A stretch of 23,375 nt of DNA, from contig CAZTTH010000051.1 in the NCBI GenBank assembly GCA_964615975.1, positions 1 to 23,375 of the forward strand, written 5' to 3'. Below the pieces are notes generated by a model. It was given only the letters and a program-made list of their open reading frames with translations, was not told the DNA's origin and ran no database searches. Below, piece by piece: positions 16,291 through 23,375 of the stretch. The first letter of the stretch is position 1; the number at the start of each line of letters is the position of its first letter. The stretch is from CAZTTH01 sp964615975 (lineage in GTDB: Bacteria > Verrucomicrobiota > Lentisphaeria > JABSQK01 > JAJFLO01). The translations under genes and the position numbers were made by a program.

Positions 16291-17379
16291 TTATGGGGGC
16301 GGGTCAGCTTCGATTTCGTTCTTGCTTTGCTCAACAACATCTTTTTGATCTCCAGTAAGCACCGGCTCTGAAGCTGAGCTATCGCTTCCGGCAAGCTGGG
16401 CGCGAAGCAATTCGATTGATTCTGAGATGCGCTTTTTTTCATCCCCTTCGGCCCCCCTTAACCGGCTTTCAAGTTCCTCGATTTTAGTTTCCAGATTGAT
16501 CTTGGTTTCTTCCTGACGTTCCGCTTTTTCAGCTTTATCGAAGACGATCTCCTCAAGATTGGCTGACTCAACCGTGGTTTCCCCCATCATTGATGGCGGC
16601 ATAATCCTGGTTTGTTCCGCCATTTGGCGCTGATTCATAAAGACCGGTGAAACGATTTCAATCCCGGCATCATGAAGGGAGTCGAGAACGAATCGGGATA
16701 ATTCAGATCGGGTTGTCAGTATGCTTTTGACCTCAATCAATAAACCGCTGACGCGATAGGTGATGGCATAATTTCCCAGTTCGATAATTTGGATGTACGG
16801 TTCCTCAAGCCCGCATTTTTGCGCGGCAGCAATGAGCGCCGCTTGAATTTGCGAATAATGAACGTTGTATCCCAGGGACAAGGAAACTGAAATGATCGTT
16901 CCCGAATTTCGAATCACGGTCACGGGATGAGTGATCAAATAGGCATTGGGCAGCGAGATAAGTTCCCGATGCTCGGTCTGAATCTCGGTATCAAACAATC
17001 CCTTTTCAACCACCCGACCAAAATGTTCTCCCACGCGAATGAAATCCCCGGTTCGGAAGCGCCGGGTCGTGCGCATCATTATCCCCGCCATAAAATTCGC
17101 CACAATCGTGGTGGAAGAAAACGCGATAACCCCAGAAACCATGACGCCAATCAGCGCGATCACCTGGTTGCGTGTGCTGTCACTAACCGGCAAAGCAAGA
17201 GCAATTGCAACAATACCGGCCACACTCAAACCGAAAAGGATCAATTGGCGGTGGAACCTGCTTCCATTCTCCAGTTCCACATGCCGGCCCAGGAGGAGCC
17301 AGTGCGCACCGAACATAAACAGCAGTACGCCAACCACTGTTATTATCAGAGGGATGAAGATAGTGATTTGATCAAGCAT
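16291..17379 (-). CDS. MscS-family mechanosensitive channel with C-terminal coiled coil
   Basis: A 362-residue MscS-like channel, only distantly similar to the one at 12037. TM1 is about 6-30, TM2 about 45-64 and TM3 about 70-105 with GVIAFSSTTIVANFMAGIMM, followed by the beta-domain RFRTGDFIRVGEHFGRVVEKG and LISLPNAYLITHPVTVIRNSG, where the family usually has N-P-N/T. After the alpha/beta domain a charged coiled coil (about 285-340, KAEKAERQEETK and KIEELESRLRG) and a Pro-rich tail extend it beyond basic MscS. It may respond to tension or act as a regulated low-conductance channel. The start has no ribosome site; a weak TTGATC-18-TATCTT promoter just upstream (17399-17428) would give a very short leader. 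It lies 255 nt from the NfeD gene, so it may be a separate transcript running the same way. Confidence 0.88.
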   Translation of the reverse strand: MLDQITIFIPLIITVVGVLLFMFGAHWLLLGRHVELENGSRFHRQLILFGLSVAGIVAIALALPVSDSTRNQVIALIGVMVSGVIAFSSTTIVANFMAGIMMRTTRRFRTGDFIRVGEHFGRVVEKGLFDTEIQTEHRELISLPNAYLITHPVTVIRNSGTIISVSLSLGYNVHYSQIQAALIAAAQKCGLEEPYIQIIELGNYAITYRVSGLLIEVKSILTTRSELSRFVLDSLHDAGIEIVSPVFMNQRQMAEQTRIMPPSMMGETTVESANLEEIVFDKAEKAERQEETKINLETKIEELESRLRGAEGDEKKRISESIELLRAQLAGSDSSASEPVLTGDQKDVVEQSKNEIEADPPP

Positions 17380-17524
17380 ATGAATCGTGAATGGTCATAA
17401 GATACGATGTGGTATGGTAAACGATCAACTTCGACTGGCACTTACTCGGACACTGTCAGCAACCCAAATTCATCCTGCTGTACAGCAGAACAGACTTCAA
17501 ATTGTAACGCGAAGACCCCCAAAA

Positions 17525-17564
17525 AAATCTTCTGGTCCTGCCGTACGGCAGGACCAGAAGATTT
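17525..17564 (-). terminator. perfect 40-bp palindrome with T-run: intrinsic terminator
   Basis: Positions 17525-17544 and 17545-17564 are exact reverse complements (core TCCTGCCGTACGGCAGGA). Read leftwards the hairpin is followed by a run of T (plus-strand A at 17521-17527) and then GGGGG, the form of a rho-independent terminator. It lies about 37 nt after the corrected stop of the permease gene (17602) and separates that gene from the MscS gene downstream. Confidence 0.8.
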
Positions 17565-17601
17565 GAGAAGTTAACTGCCTGATTACCAATAATTTTCCCC
17601 G

Positions 17602-19961
17602 CTACTCCCGCATCACCCGGCCAAAGAGCGCCTTTACCGGATGATAGTGCTTGACCATGATCACGNNNNNNNNNNNNNNNNNNNNNNNNNNNNNNNNNNN
17701 NNNNNNNNNNNNNNNNNNNNNNNNNNNNNNNNNNNNNNNNNNNNNNNNNNNNNNNNNNNNNNNNNCATCACCCGGCCAAAGAGCGCCTTTACCGGATGAT
17801 AGTGCTTGACCATGATCACGGGGCGCTGGGAGTTTTTGGCGATCATCTCGGTAATCGATCCGAACAGAATCTGGGAATGAAACCGGTGCCCGGACGCGCC
17901 AACAACGATGGCATCATAGTTTTGCGCCTCCGCCAGAATCCCATCGGTAACCGAGCGATGACGAATGAGCGTGGAATCAATATTGAGGTCAGTGGCGCCC
18001 TTGATGTCGTTTACTTCATTCTCAAGGCGCTCACTGATTTTATTGATTGCTTCTTCGGTTATGACCGGATCAGCTATCCCGCATAAAGTCAGTGACCCTT
18101 TGCGGTCGGTTATGATCGGAGCCAATAACCGCGCTGCCAGGCGGGCATGCTCGCCGCCGGCCGTCGGGAGGAGAAACCGGGTCATGGGTTGATCCTGATT
18201 CATTCTGACCAACATGATATCCGAGCGGGCATGGGCAACAACAGTATCGCAGATCTCACCGAGGATTTTCTCTGCCGTTGTCGTATACCCCTTCCAGCCC
18301 AGAATGATGAGATTACAGCGGCGTTCGCGGGCGGTATCAAGAATGGCCCGGGCGGCGTGATGCGCCACGCACACCAGCGAGGTTAGGGGCACATTGTGTT
18401 TTTGCGCATGCTCATCAGCGAGCTCAAGGATCTCACGTTCCCGTTCCACATCACCGCGATTTACTGCCAGGGGCATTTGTTCGGGGACAACCACCACCCG
18501 CAACCCCACGATTTCCCCCTGTTGTTCCGCCGCGATCGGAGCAGCCAGTTCGATCAATGAGGCGACATTGGCCGGATTTGCCAGCGGCACCAGTATTCGA
18601 TAGCGGCTTTCACTCATGGCATAATGACCCTCGGCAACCCGTGAAGGTGTCCACGGCAGGTCCTCCACTTCAACCCGGGTCCCCTTCCATGCCACAAAAC
18701 CTAAAACACCAAAGATTAAACTGGCCGAGGCCATCAACACCGGCAGCGGATGCGTGAGGATTTGCGACAACAGATAGAAATTTGCTATGATTCCCATAAT
18801 CGGAATAAGAGGCACTAGCGGAACTTTGAATGGGCGTTCGATATCCGGGAATTTGCGGCGGTGAATGATCAGTCCATAATTAATGATGATCAATACCAAA
18901 AGCAGGACGGTATCAGCAAAGTGCGCGAGATCCTCCAATGGCAGACTGATGGTAAAAAGCAGGATCGCCCCGCCAACCAGGAGAGTTGATACCACCGGGG
19001 TTCGCGTCCGTTCATTGATCACCCCAATTTCTTCCGGCAAATGTCCAAGCTGACTCATCGTCAATGTGACTCGTGATCCCGCCATGATGGACGCGTTTGA
19101 TGCCGAGATCATCGAGAACAAGGCGCCGGAAATAATTACCATACCGCCGATTGGTCCGAGAAATAACCGGGCAGCTGTGCCCATCGCGGCTTCACTGTAT
19201 TCCGTCAGGTTGGCGGCAATCACGACCAGGACGACGAGAGTGTAAAGGACAGTGACAATTCCCATGGATATGAATATTGCCCGGGGGATCGTCTTAACCG
19301 GATTCCGCACTTCACCTGCGGTCGCCGCGATCGCCGAGAACCCAAAAAAGGTAATAAAAACCATGGCCGCGGTACTGCCAATCTTGAGGAAATCGGTGCT
19401 GAACTTATTCATGATCTCAACCGGATCGATCCGGCCGAGACCACCAGCGACAAACCAGATCAGCAGCAACACCTTGCCGGCAGTGACGAAAATTTGAAAA
19501 CTGCCGCTTTCCTTGGTTCCCTTGATATTCAGCAAGGTCAGGGCGATTAGAGCGACAACTCCTGACAGATTCTTGATCGGCGAATGCCAGATGAATTCAT
19601 TGAAGTAGCTGGACAGACTGGCAATATAGAATGCGCAGGACGAAGTATAACCAAGAAATAATGCCCAACCGACAAAATAAGCGACCAGCGGCGAAAAGGT
19701 CTTCCGTGCATAGAGGTATCCCTCGCCCGACTCTGGATACATGGAGACGAATTCGCAATAAGTGAGTGCCGTAAACGTGGCGACTATTGCCGCCAGCAGG
19801 AATGACAGAATGGCGGCGGAACCGACATTGCGGATGGCAAGGCCTGACAAGGTGAATATCCCGGCGGCGATCATTGTCCCGACACCGATGGCCAGACACG
19901 ATACCAGCCCCAGTTCCCGGCTCAATTCTGTTTGAATCTCTACTTTATTGTGTGTCTCCAT
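17602..19961 (-). CDS. APC-superfamily permease fused to two Usp domains (interrupted by assembly gap)
   Basis: An inner-membrane amino-acid/polyamine/cation-type transporter (about residues 1-435, 12 predicted helices; TM1 motif AIGVGTMIAAGIFTLSG) followed by two universal-stress-protein domains. The first Usp (about 450-590) ends with GWKGYTTTAEKILGE, where the S/T after the last Gly of the ATP loop is Glu. The second (about 595-720) has a full G-x2-G-x9-GS loop (GASGHRFHSQILFGS). Usp domains on transporters are thought to gate transport by nucleotide binding. ATG at 19961 has AGAAGGTG 9 nt upstream; an in-frame GTG at 19973 lies inside that site and is less likely. The 100-N block 17666-17765 cuts the 3' end, but its flanks are the same 55 bp. 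If collapsed, the gene reads through FGRVM to Arg-Glu-stop at 17602, giving about 734 residues. Substrate unknown. Confidence 0.88.
17611..17665. repeat. 55-bp direct copy flanking assembly gap (left copy)
   Basis: Identical to 17766-17820 base for base. Exactly 55 bp shared by the two contig ends on either side of exactly 100 N is what a de Bruijn assembler and scaffolder leave when overlapping contigs are not merged. It is most likely an artefact rather than a genomic repeat. Confidence 0.9.
17666..17765. other. assembly gap of 100 N (probably zero or negative true length)
   Basis: Exactly 100 N between two identical 55-bp sequences inside the permease-Usp gene. Collapsing the copies restores one uninterrupted reading frame with a natural stop and a terminator just beyond it. 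Confidence 0.95.
17766..17820. repeat. 55-bp direct copy flanking assembly gap (right copy)
   Basis: Right-hand copy of 17611-17665. It encodes VIMVKHYHPVKALFGRVM at the end of the second Usp domain on the minus strand. Confidence 0.9.
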
Positions 19962-20313
19962 ACAGTTTTTCACCTTCTTTTAATGATGATAATAATTGAT
20001 ACTGTACATGTCTGGTTTTAGCAAAAGATTGCATGAATACCAGCCTGACGGGCATGGCAGCGTTTATATAATCGCCGGCTTGCCTTATTAATGTGTCCAA
20101 CGGACCGCGAGAATCACAATAATATCTCATAGATAAAGATACAAATCGATCAAAATCATCCGCTGTCGGGCATGATCCTGCCTTATAACAAGCTCGGTTA
20201 CCCCTTCATCGAACCGATCCGCATGACCGGCTTGATACCGCGGGCCAGCACAATCGCTCATCATCTGATTGTGGAATTGATGATGGGGATGATCAAAACG
20301 GGACGGTCAAGCC

Positions 20314-20413
20314 NNNNNNNNNNNNNNNNNNNNNNNNNNNNNNNNNNNNNNNNNNNNNNNNNNNNNNNNNNNNNNNNNNNNNNNNNNNNNNNNNNNNNNN
20401 NNNNNNNNNNNNN
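20314..20413. other. assembly gap of 100 N with unrelated flanks
   Basis: Exactly 100 N. Unlike the first gap, the flanks (ending GGTCAAGCC, resuming CGTCAGTGCC) share no overlap that I can see, so the true distance is unknown. A plus-strand frame from ATG 20172 (MILPYNKLGYPFIEPIRMTG onwards, 47 codons) runs into the gap. It could be the start of a gene, but I recognise no family. The stretch 19962-20171 before it holds the leader of the permease gene and no other gene. Confidence 0.85.
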
Positions 20414-20520
20414 CGTCAGTGCCGATTCTGAGTAACTGCATGGGAGCACGGAGTTGATGCATCTCGACCAACCGGGGATTCCTGAAGGTTAAAAAACATA
20501 CTGTTGAGCCATTGCCTCCG

Positions 20521-20537
20521 CCCGCCTTCGGGTTTTT
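20521..20537 (+). terminator. weak terminator-like hairpin
   Basis: CCCG-CCTT-CGGG followed directly by five T on the plus strand. The stem is only 4 bp. If real it would end a plus-strand transcript coming from the unsequenced gap. Confidence 0.3.
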
Positions 20538-20643
20538 GACTTTCGTGGTTTGGTTTTCCCAATTCAGCAATATTCCATCACATATACCTTTTATCATCGA
20601 GATTTCGAAAAACGATACTCTTATAATTTTGGGAGTAGACGTT

Positions 20644-20719
20644 CGTAGTAAGTCACGATTAGTGGCGTTTTAAGGCGTGCATGCCCAGTCGCTCACGGCA
20701 CTGATCGCGCCTTACTACC
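20644..20719. repeat. imperfect inverted repeat with 19-bp arms
   Basis: The left arm CGTAGTAAGTCACGATTAG and the reverse complement of the right arm GGTAGTAAGGCGCGATCAG match at 15 of 19 positions, including an exact 8-bp core GTAGTAAG. The inner sequence (about 38 nt) pairs poorly. Size and form suggest a small non-autonomous element or a structured RNA; no target-site duplication is obvious. Confidence 0.45.
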
Positions 20720-20783
20720 AACTATTGTTCAATGTTGAATTATCGAAAACTCGAAGGCGATGAGGATATACTCGCGGGGAAAC

Positions 20784-20824
20784 TTGGCGAATGAGAGCGG
20801 ATCCCGCCAGCTCTCATTGTCCAA
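20784..20824. repeat. hairpin with 9-bp perfect stem
   Basis: AATGAGAGC (20790-20798) and GCTCTCATT (20810-20818) pair perfectly around an 11-nt loop. After a 2x2 internal loop, TTGG (20784-20787) pairs with CCAA (20821-20824). There is no T-run on either side, so it is not a classic terminator. It may be a structured RNA, protein site or part of a repeat element. Confidence 0.45.
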
Positions 20825-21054
20825 TCATAATCGAAATCTCTGAAAACAGAGTTGCCATCAAAACCCAAGGGGCTAGAGTAGTTAACCGCGCCCAATGATC
20901 AATTGCAACTTCTCAATGTTTTCGCGGTCATAGCGGCGGGCCTGCATGATCCTGGATTTACCCGACGCGTCCGGTATCATATTTTTAGTCGACACGAATT
21001 ACCCCGCTTCACGGCGAGGTGGATAAACATACCATAATGGAAGGCTGTTACCAC

Positions 21055-21591
21055 ATGAACAATACTCCCAGCGTTCAATCCGTTGAATCCTATAATCGAC
21101 CGATCATTAACGATCATAAGTCTCCGTTCATTTATATTTTGGCCGCGGTTTTCATATTAGTTGTTGTTTGCGGCATAACTTATCTCCTACATGGTAACGA
21201 TCCCGTCGAGGTAAAACCTCCGCCGCCGGAGTTCCTCGAAGCTGGCAAGTCATTGCCACCCTCTCCGATGACCCCCGATGTCCCGTCATGGCTTGTGATC
21301 CTGATTATCGGGTTCATTTGCCTGCAAATGCTGCCGCTGATCCTGGCAGCGCACAAATCGCGCGCGCGGCTGCTCAGTTGCCGCGATATAAAGGCCATCA
21401 TCTTTCTTGTCGAAACTCCGATGTACCTCGGATTGCTCGGGACTTTGGTGGGAATTTGCTTGACTCAATTTATATCCGGATCGTTATCGGCGCCGGTGGC
21501 TTATTTGACGACCATCGCAGGCCTCCTTTTCTATTTGGCGGGGAGATTCGCGATTCTGGTACCGCTGCCAATCTCGCCCGATGCGTCTTAA
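21055..21591 (+). CDS. small four-helix membrane protein with ExbB/TolQ/MotA-like core
   Basis: A 178-residue protein not matching a named family outright. Predicted helices: TM1 about 25-45, TM2 about 79-99, TM3 about 115-138, TM4 about 146-169. A Pro-rich loop (50-78; KPPPPEF, LPPSPMTPD) lies between TM1 and TM2, with a basic stretch (HKSRARLLSCRDIK) between TM2 and TM3. TM3 carries PMYLGLLGTLVGICLTQF, close to the LGLLGTVxG motif of ExbB/TolQ/MotA proton-channel subunits, and TM4 (APVAYLTTIAGLLFYLAG) resembles their Ala/Thr/Gly third helix. The protein lacks their large cytoplasmic domain. ATG at 21055 has GGAAGG 10 nt upstream; GTG 21019 and ATG 21037 are in frame but have poorer sites. 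The gene after it, 35 nt on, begins with an ExbD/MotB-like helix, which supports a channel pair. The assignment is inferred from motif and neighbour. Confidence 0.7.
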   Translation: MNNTPSVQSVESYNRPIINDHKSPFIYILAAVFILVVVCGITYLLHGNDPVEVKPPPPEFLEAGKSLPPSPMTPDVPSWLVILIIGFICLQMLPLILAAHKSRARLLSCRDIKAIIFLVETPMYLGLLGTLVGICLTQFISGSLSAPVAYLTTIAGLLFYLAGRFAILVPLPISPDAS

Positions 21592-21626
21592 TGAATATTT
21601 TCTGCGATTAGTAGTGAGGTTTAATC

Positions 21627-23249
21627 ATGAGAATGGCTATGGTTGGCTTAACCGACATCTTTCTGATGCTGTATCTAACGTCGTTGACCCAGTTTCGCCC
21701 TGCCAGCACCCTGACCACCGAGGACTATTTTGCTCTGAAAAGATCCAACATGAAGCTTCAAGAACAAACCGACGCGATGCGCCGGGATTTCACGGAAAAG
21801 TTCGACGAGATGATTCAGGAACGCGAGGAAGCGGAGGAGCGCGAGGCGGAAAAACAACAACAGCTTGAAGCGGCTCTTTCCGCGGAAATGGTTGCCCGGG
21901 AACAAGTGTTGCAGGAAATCGCACAAACCCGTTCCGCCCATGAGCAGACCAGGGGGGAAGCCCGGGTTCTGGCACAACAGACCGAGGAACTACAGGAGAA
22001 GTTGCGCCTCAATGCGGCGGCGGCCGCAGAACAACGCCAGGTCTTAGCTGCACAGCTCGAGCGCGTGCAGACTGAGCAACAGCGCAAACGTGAAGCTTTG
22101 GAGGCGGCGCTGCAAGAACGGGAAGGCGAGTTAACCGCGGCCGCAGAACAACGCCAGGCGCTCGACGCACAACTCACTCGCTTGCAAGCTGAACAGCAGC
22201 GCAAGCGCGAAGAATTGGAAGCGGCGCTGCAAGAACGGGAGCGTGAGTTAGCCGCGGCAGTAAAAAAAGCGCAAGCGATGAAAGCCTCGGCCGAGCAGGC
22301 GCGGAGAGCATCTGCCTCGGCAGCAGCGATTGCGGATCAAGCCCGCCGCGAAGCCGAGCAAGCCAATATGGCAAAGGAAAACGCCCTTCAGCTTCGTGAG
22401 GCGGCCTTGAATGCCAGGCAGGAGGCAGAGCGTCAAGCGGCGGCGGCCCTGGCCGCGCAACAACAAGCGGAGGCCAATGCCAGCCGGGCGGAAGAGCAAG
22501 AGAAGAATGCCTTGGTCGCGAAAAACCGTGCCGAAGCGCTGCGCCGGATGGTGGAGAAGGAAGCCAAAGCGCTTGAGAACAACATCACGACCATGAAACA
22601 AAGTGGCGAGACCGTTTATACCAAGACTGTGTTGCCTAGGTTGCAGGATGTTCAAGTAAGCTATCTCATCCAGTGGCCAGATCGGACCACCACTCGCACC
22701 CGCTACGATCTGCGTTTATTACCGATTAACATCGATGATAAAGCCGTTGTCTTTATTCCTTTGGCGAAACTTGGCATGTCCAAAAAATCCTCGACATTAC
22801 CACTGCGATTGACCATCCAATTTGCCGGGCAATTAGTCGATCTCCTCTATCTCAACCGGGAATTGGAATTAGCCGCCATGGTCTTGCCAGGATATAACGG
22901 AGAAACACTCCAACGGATTCCTGCAAGCAATGAGATCACGGACTACATGCCGATCTTGATGGCGATCCGGAACGAGGCATACCTGGGTATCGGCGATACC
23001 CTGCGAAACCTGGATCGAGAGTTTTACGTATTTCCCCGGGAATTATTGGCCTTCACCGCCCCAGATACCCTGCGCATGGAACGCGAAGGCTTTCGTGGTA
23101 CCGGCAGTCACGGGGAACGGATTGTCAGGGGCGATCAAGTTGTCGACCTGAGTGGCCGATTTTTGGGAATTGCCAATGCCAACGAACAGATTTCCCGCAT
23201 CAATACCTTGGAAAATTGGACCACCATGAGCATCCCACAAGCGAAATAA
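21627..23249 (+). CDS. ExbD/MotB-like membrane anchor with long coiled coil and C-terminal globular domain
   Basis: A 540-residue protein. Residues 5-22 form one TM with an early Asp (GLTDIFLMLYLTSL, D10), the arrangement of ExbD, TolR and MotB, whose membrane Asp carries protons. Residues about 32-325 are an uninterrupted Ala/Glu/Gln/Arg coiled coil containing a 39-residue tandem repeat (133-171 and 172-210; AEQRQ...EQQRKRE.LEAALQERE). Residues about 330-540 are globular: strands VSYLIQWPD, YDLRLLPINI and AVVFIPLAKLG, then near 491-514 GTGSHGERIVRGDQVVDLSGRFLGI. That end resembles a trypsin-type GDSG...G..vGI region but lacks the catalytic Ser, so if it is a protease fold it is inactive. No OmpA-like peptidoglycan motif was seen. 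GAGG lies 7 nt before ATG. It is paired with the ExbB/MotA-like gene upstream; the function is unknown. Confidence 0.75.
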   Translation: MRMAMVGLTDIFLMLYLTSLTQFRPASTLTTEDYFALKRSNMKLQEQTDAMRRDFTEKFDEMIQEREEAEEREAEKQQQLEAALSAEMVAREQVLQEIAQTRSAHEQTRGEARVLAQQTEELQEKLRLNAAAAAEQRQVLAAQLERVQTEQQRKREALEAALQEREGELTAAAEQRQALDAQLTRLQAEQQRKREELEAALQERERELAAAVKKAQAMKASAEQARRASASAAAIADQARREAEQANMAKENALQLREAALNARQEAERQAAAALAAQQQAEANASRAEEQEKNALVAKNRAEALRRMVEKEAKALENNITTMKQSGETVYTKTVLPRLQDVQVSYLIQWPDRTTTRTRYDLRLLPINIDDKAVVFIPLAKLGMSKKSSTLPLRLTIQFAGQLVDLLYLNRELELAAMVLPGYNGETLQRIPASNEITDYMPILMAIRNEAYLGIGDTLRNLDREFYVFPRELLAFTAPDTLRMEREGFRGTGSHGERIVRGDQVVDLSGRFLGIANANEQISRINTLENWTTMSIPQAK

Positions 23250-23375
23250 GAAATCAAGCTTTGATCGCAATTAACAGCATCTGCTCAACCGAGAAATAAT
23301 TAGCCCGCATTTAGTGCATAATAAAATCTTAATATATTTGTATTCAACAAATTGCCTGGACTGGCACCGGATATT
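23250..23375. other. intergenic tail to window edge
   Basis: 126 nt of AT-rich sequence after the coiled-coil gene. A weak ATCAA-GCT-TTGAT dyad stands just after the stop. No gene, promoter or strong terminator can be supported. Confidence 0.5.

Larger units (their letters stand above)
20414..21054. other. 641-nt region without convincing genes, rich in inverted repeats
   Basis: No frame here shows a recognisable protein. It contains a small GC hairpin plus T-run (20521-20537, plus-strand terminator-like), a long imperfect inverted repeat (20644-20719) and a perfect 9-bp stem hairpin (20790-20818). A 32-codon minus-strand frame (20882-20980, QARRYDRENIEKLQLIIGRG at its end) has protein-like composition but no start context and may be a relic. 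The last part, up to 21054, is the leader of the plus-strand gene pair, with no strong sigma-70 promoter evident. Confidence 0.5.

Noticed and set aside
20414..20597. minus-strand frame running into the second gap (KNPKAGGGNGSTVCFLTFRN part)
   Set aside because: Its sequence overlaps a hairpin/T-run and has no domain signal; probably non-coding.
20882..20980. 32-codon minus-strand frame ending in QARRYDRENIEKLQLIIGRG
   Set aside because: Looks somewhat protein-like and could be a relic, but it is too short, has no ribosome site and I recognise no family.
21815..22204. 129-codon minus-strand frame rich in Cys and Ser opposite the coiled coil
   Set aside because: Composition is what reverse-reading of Ala/Glu/Gln-rich codons gives; no start context or family.
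22023..22256. 117-bp tandem repeat considered as a mobile or CRISPR-like repeat
   Set aside because: It is in frame within the coiled-coil gene, two units only and with coding-type substitutions; it is a protein repeat.

Overview
The window suggests a Gram-negative (diderm) bacterium: it encodes TonB-dependent outer-membrane receptors, a TolC-type outer-membrane lipoprotein and an RND pump. The phylum cannot be fixed from the sequence. The receptor/YfiR pairing would fit Verrucomicrobiota or Proteobacteria, but that is a weak guess. Two blocks of exactly 100 N (17666-17765, 20314-20413) show a scaffolded draft or metagenome assembly. No rRNA, tRNA, CRISPR array or intact insertion sequence was seen.

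Layout. Positions 1-19961 are all transcribed leftwards (minus strand). From right to left these are: an APC-type permease fused to two universal-stress (Usp) domains (17602-19961, interrupted by an N gap); a perfect-palindrome terminator (17525-17564); an MscS-type channel (16291-17379); a probable operon of NfeD-like protein, flotillin, DUF4239/bestrophin-like membrane protein and a second MscS channel (16035 to 12037); a metal-resistance operon of CsoR-family repressor, His-rich adaptor lipoprotein, HME-type RND pump and outer-membrane factor (11896 to 5445) with a clear promoter/operator; two tandem paralogous TonB-dependent receptors followed by a YfiR-like periplasmic protein (5127 to 225); and at the left edge the C-terminal remnant of a third, different TonB receptor (1-176).

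Right of the second gap, 20414-21054 holds no convincing gene but has inverted repeats. It is followed by a plus-strand pair (21055-23249). The first gene encodes a small four-helix membrane protein with an ExbB/MotA-like core. The second has an ExbD/MotB-like N-terminal helix carrying a membrane Asp, a very long Ala/Glu/Gln/Arg coiled coil with a 39-residue tandem repeat, and a C-terminal globular domain whose end looks like a degenerate trypsin-type protease. This pair is the best candidate for an undescribed system: a proton-channel-like motor unit attached to an unusually long rod.

How the parts may work together: the central block reads as an envelope-stress island (two tension-gated channels, membrane-microdomain scaffold with its NfeD partner, transporter with nucleotide-binding stress domains) beside a self-regulated heavy-metal efflux operon. 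The receptor/YfiR block serves TonB-dependent uptake, possibly linked to envelope-sensed c-di-GMP signalling; the matching cyclase or kinase is not in the window.
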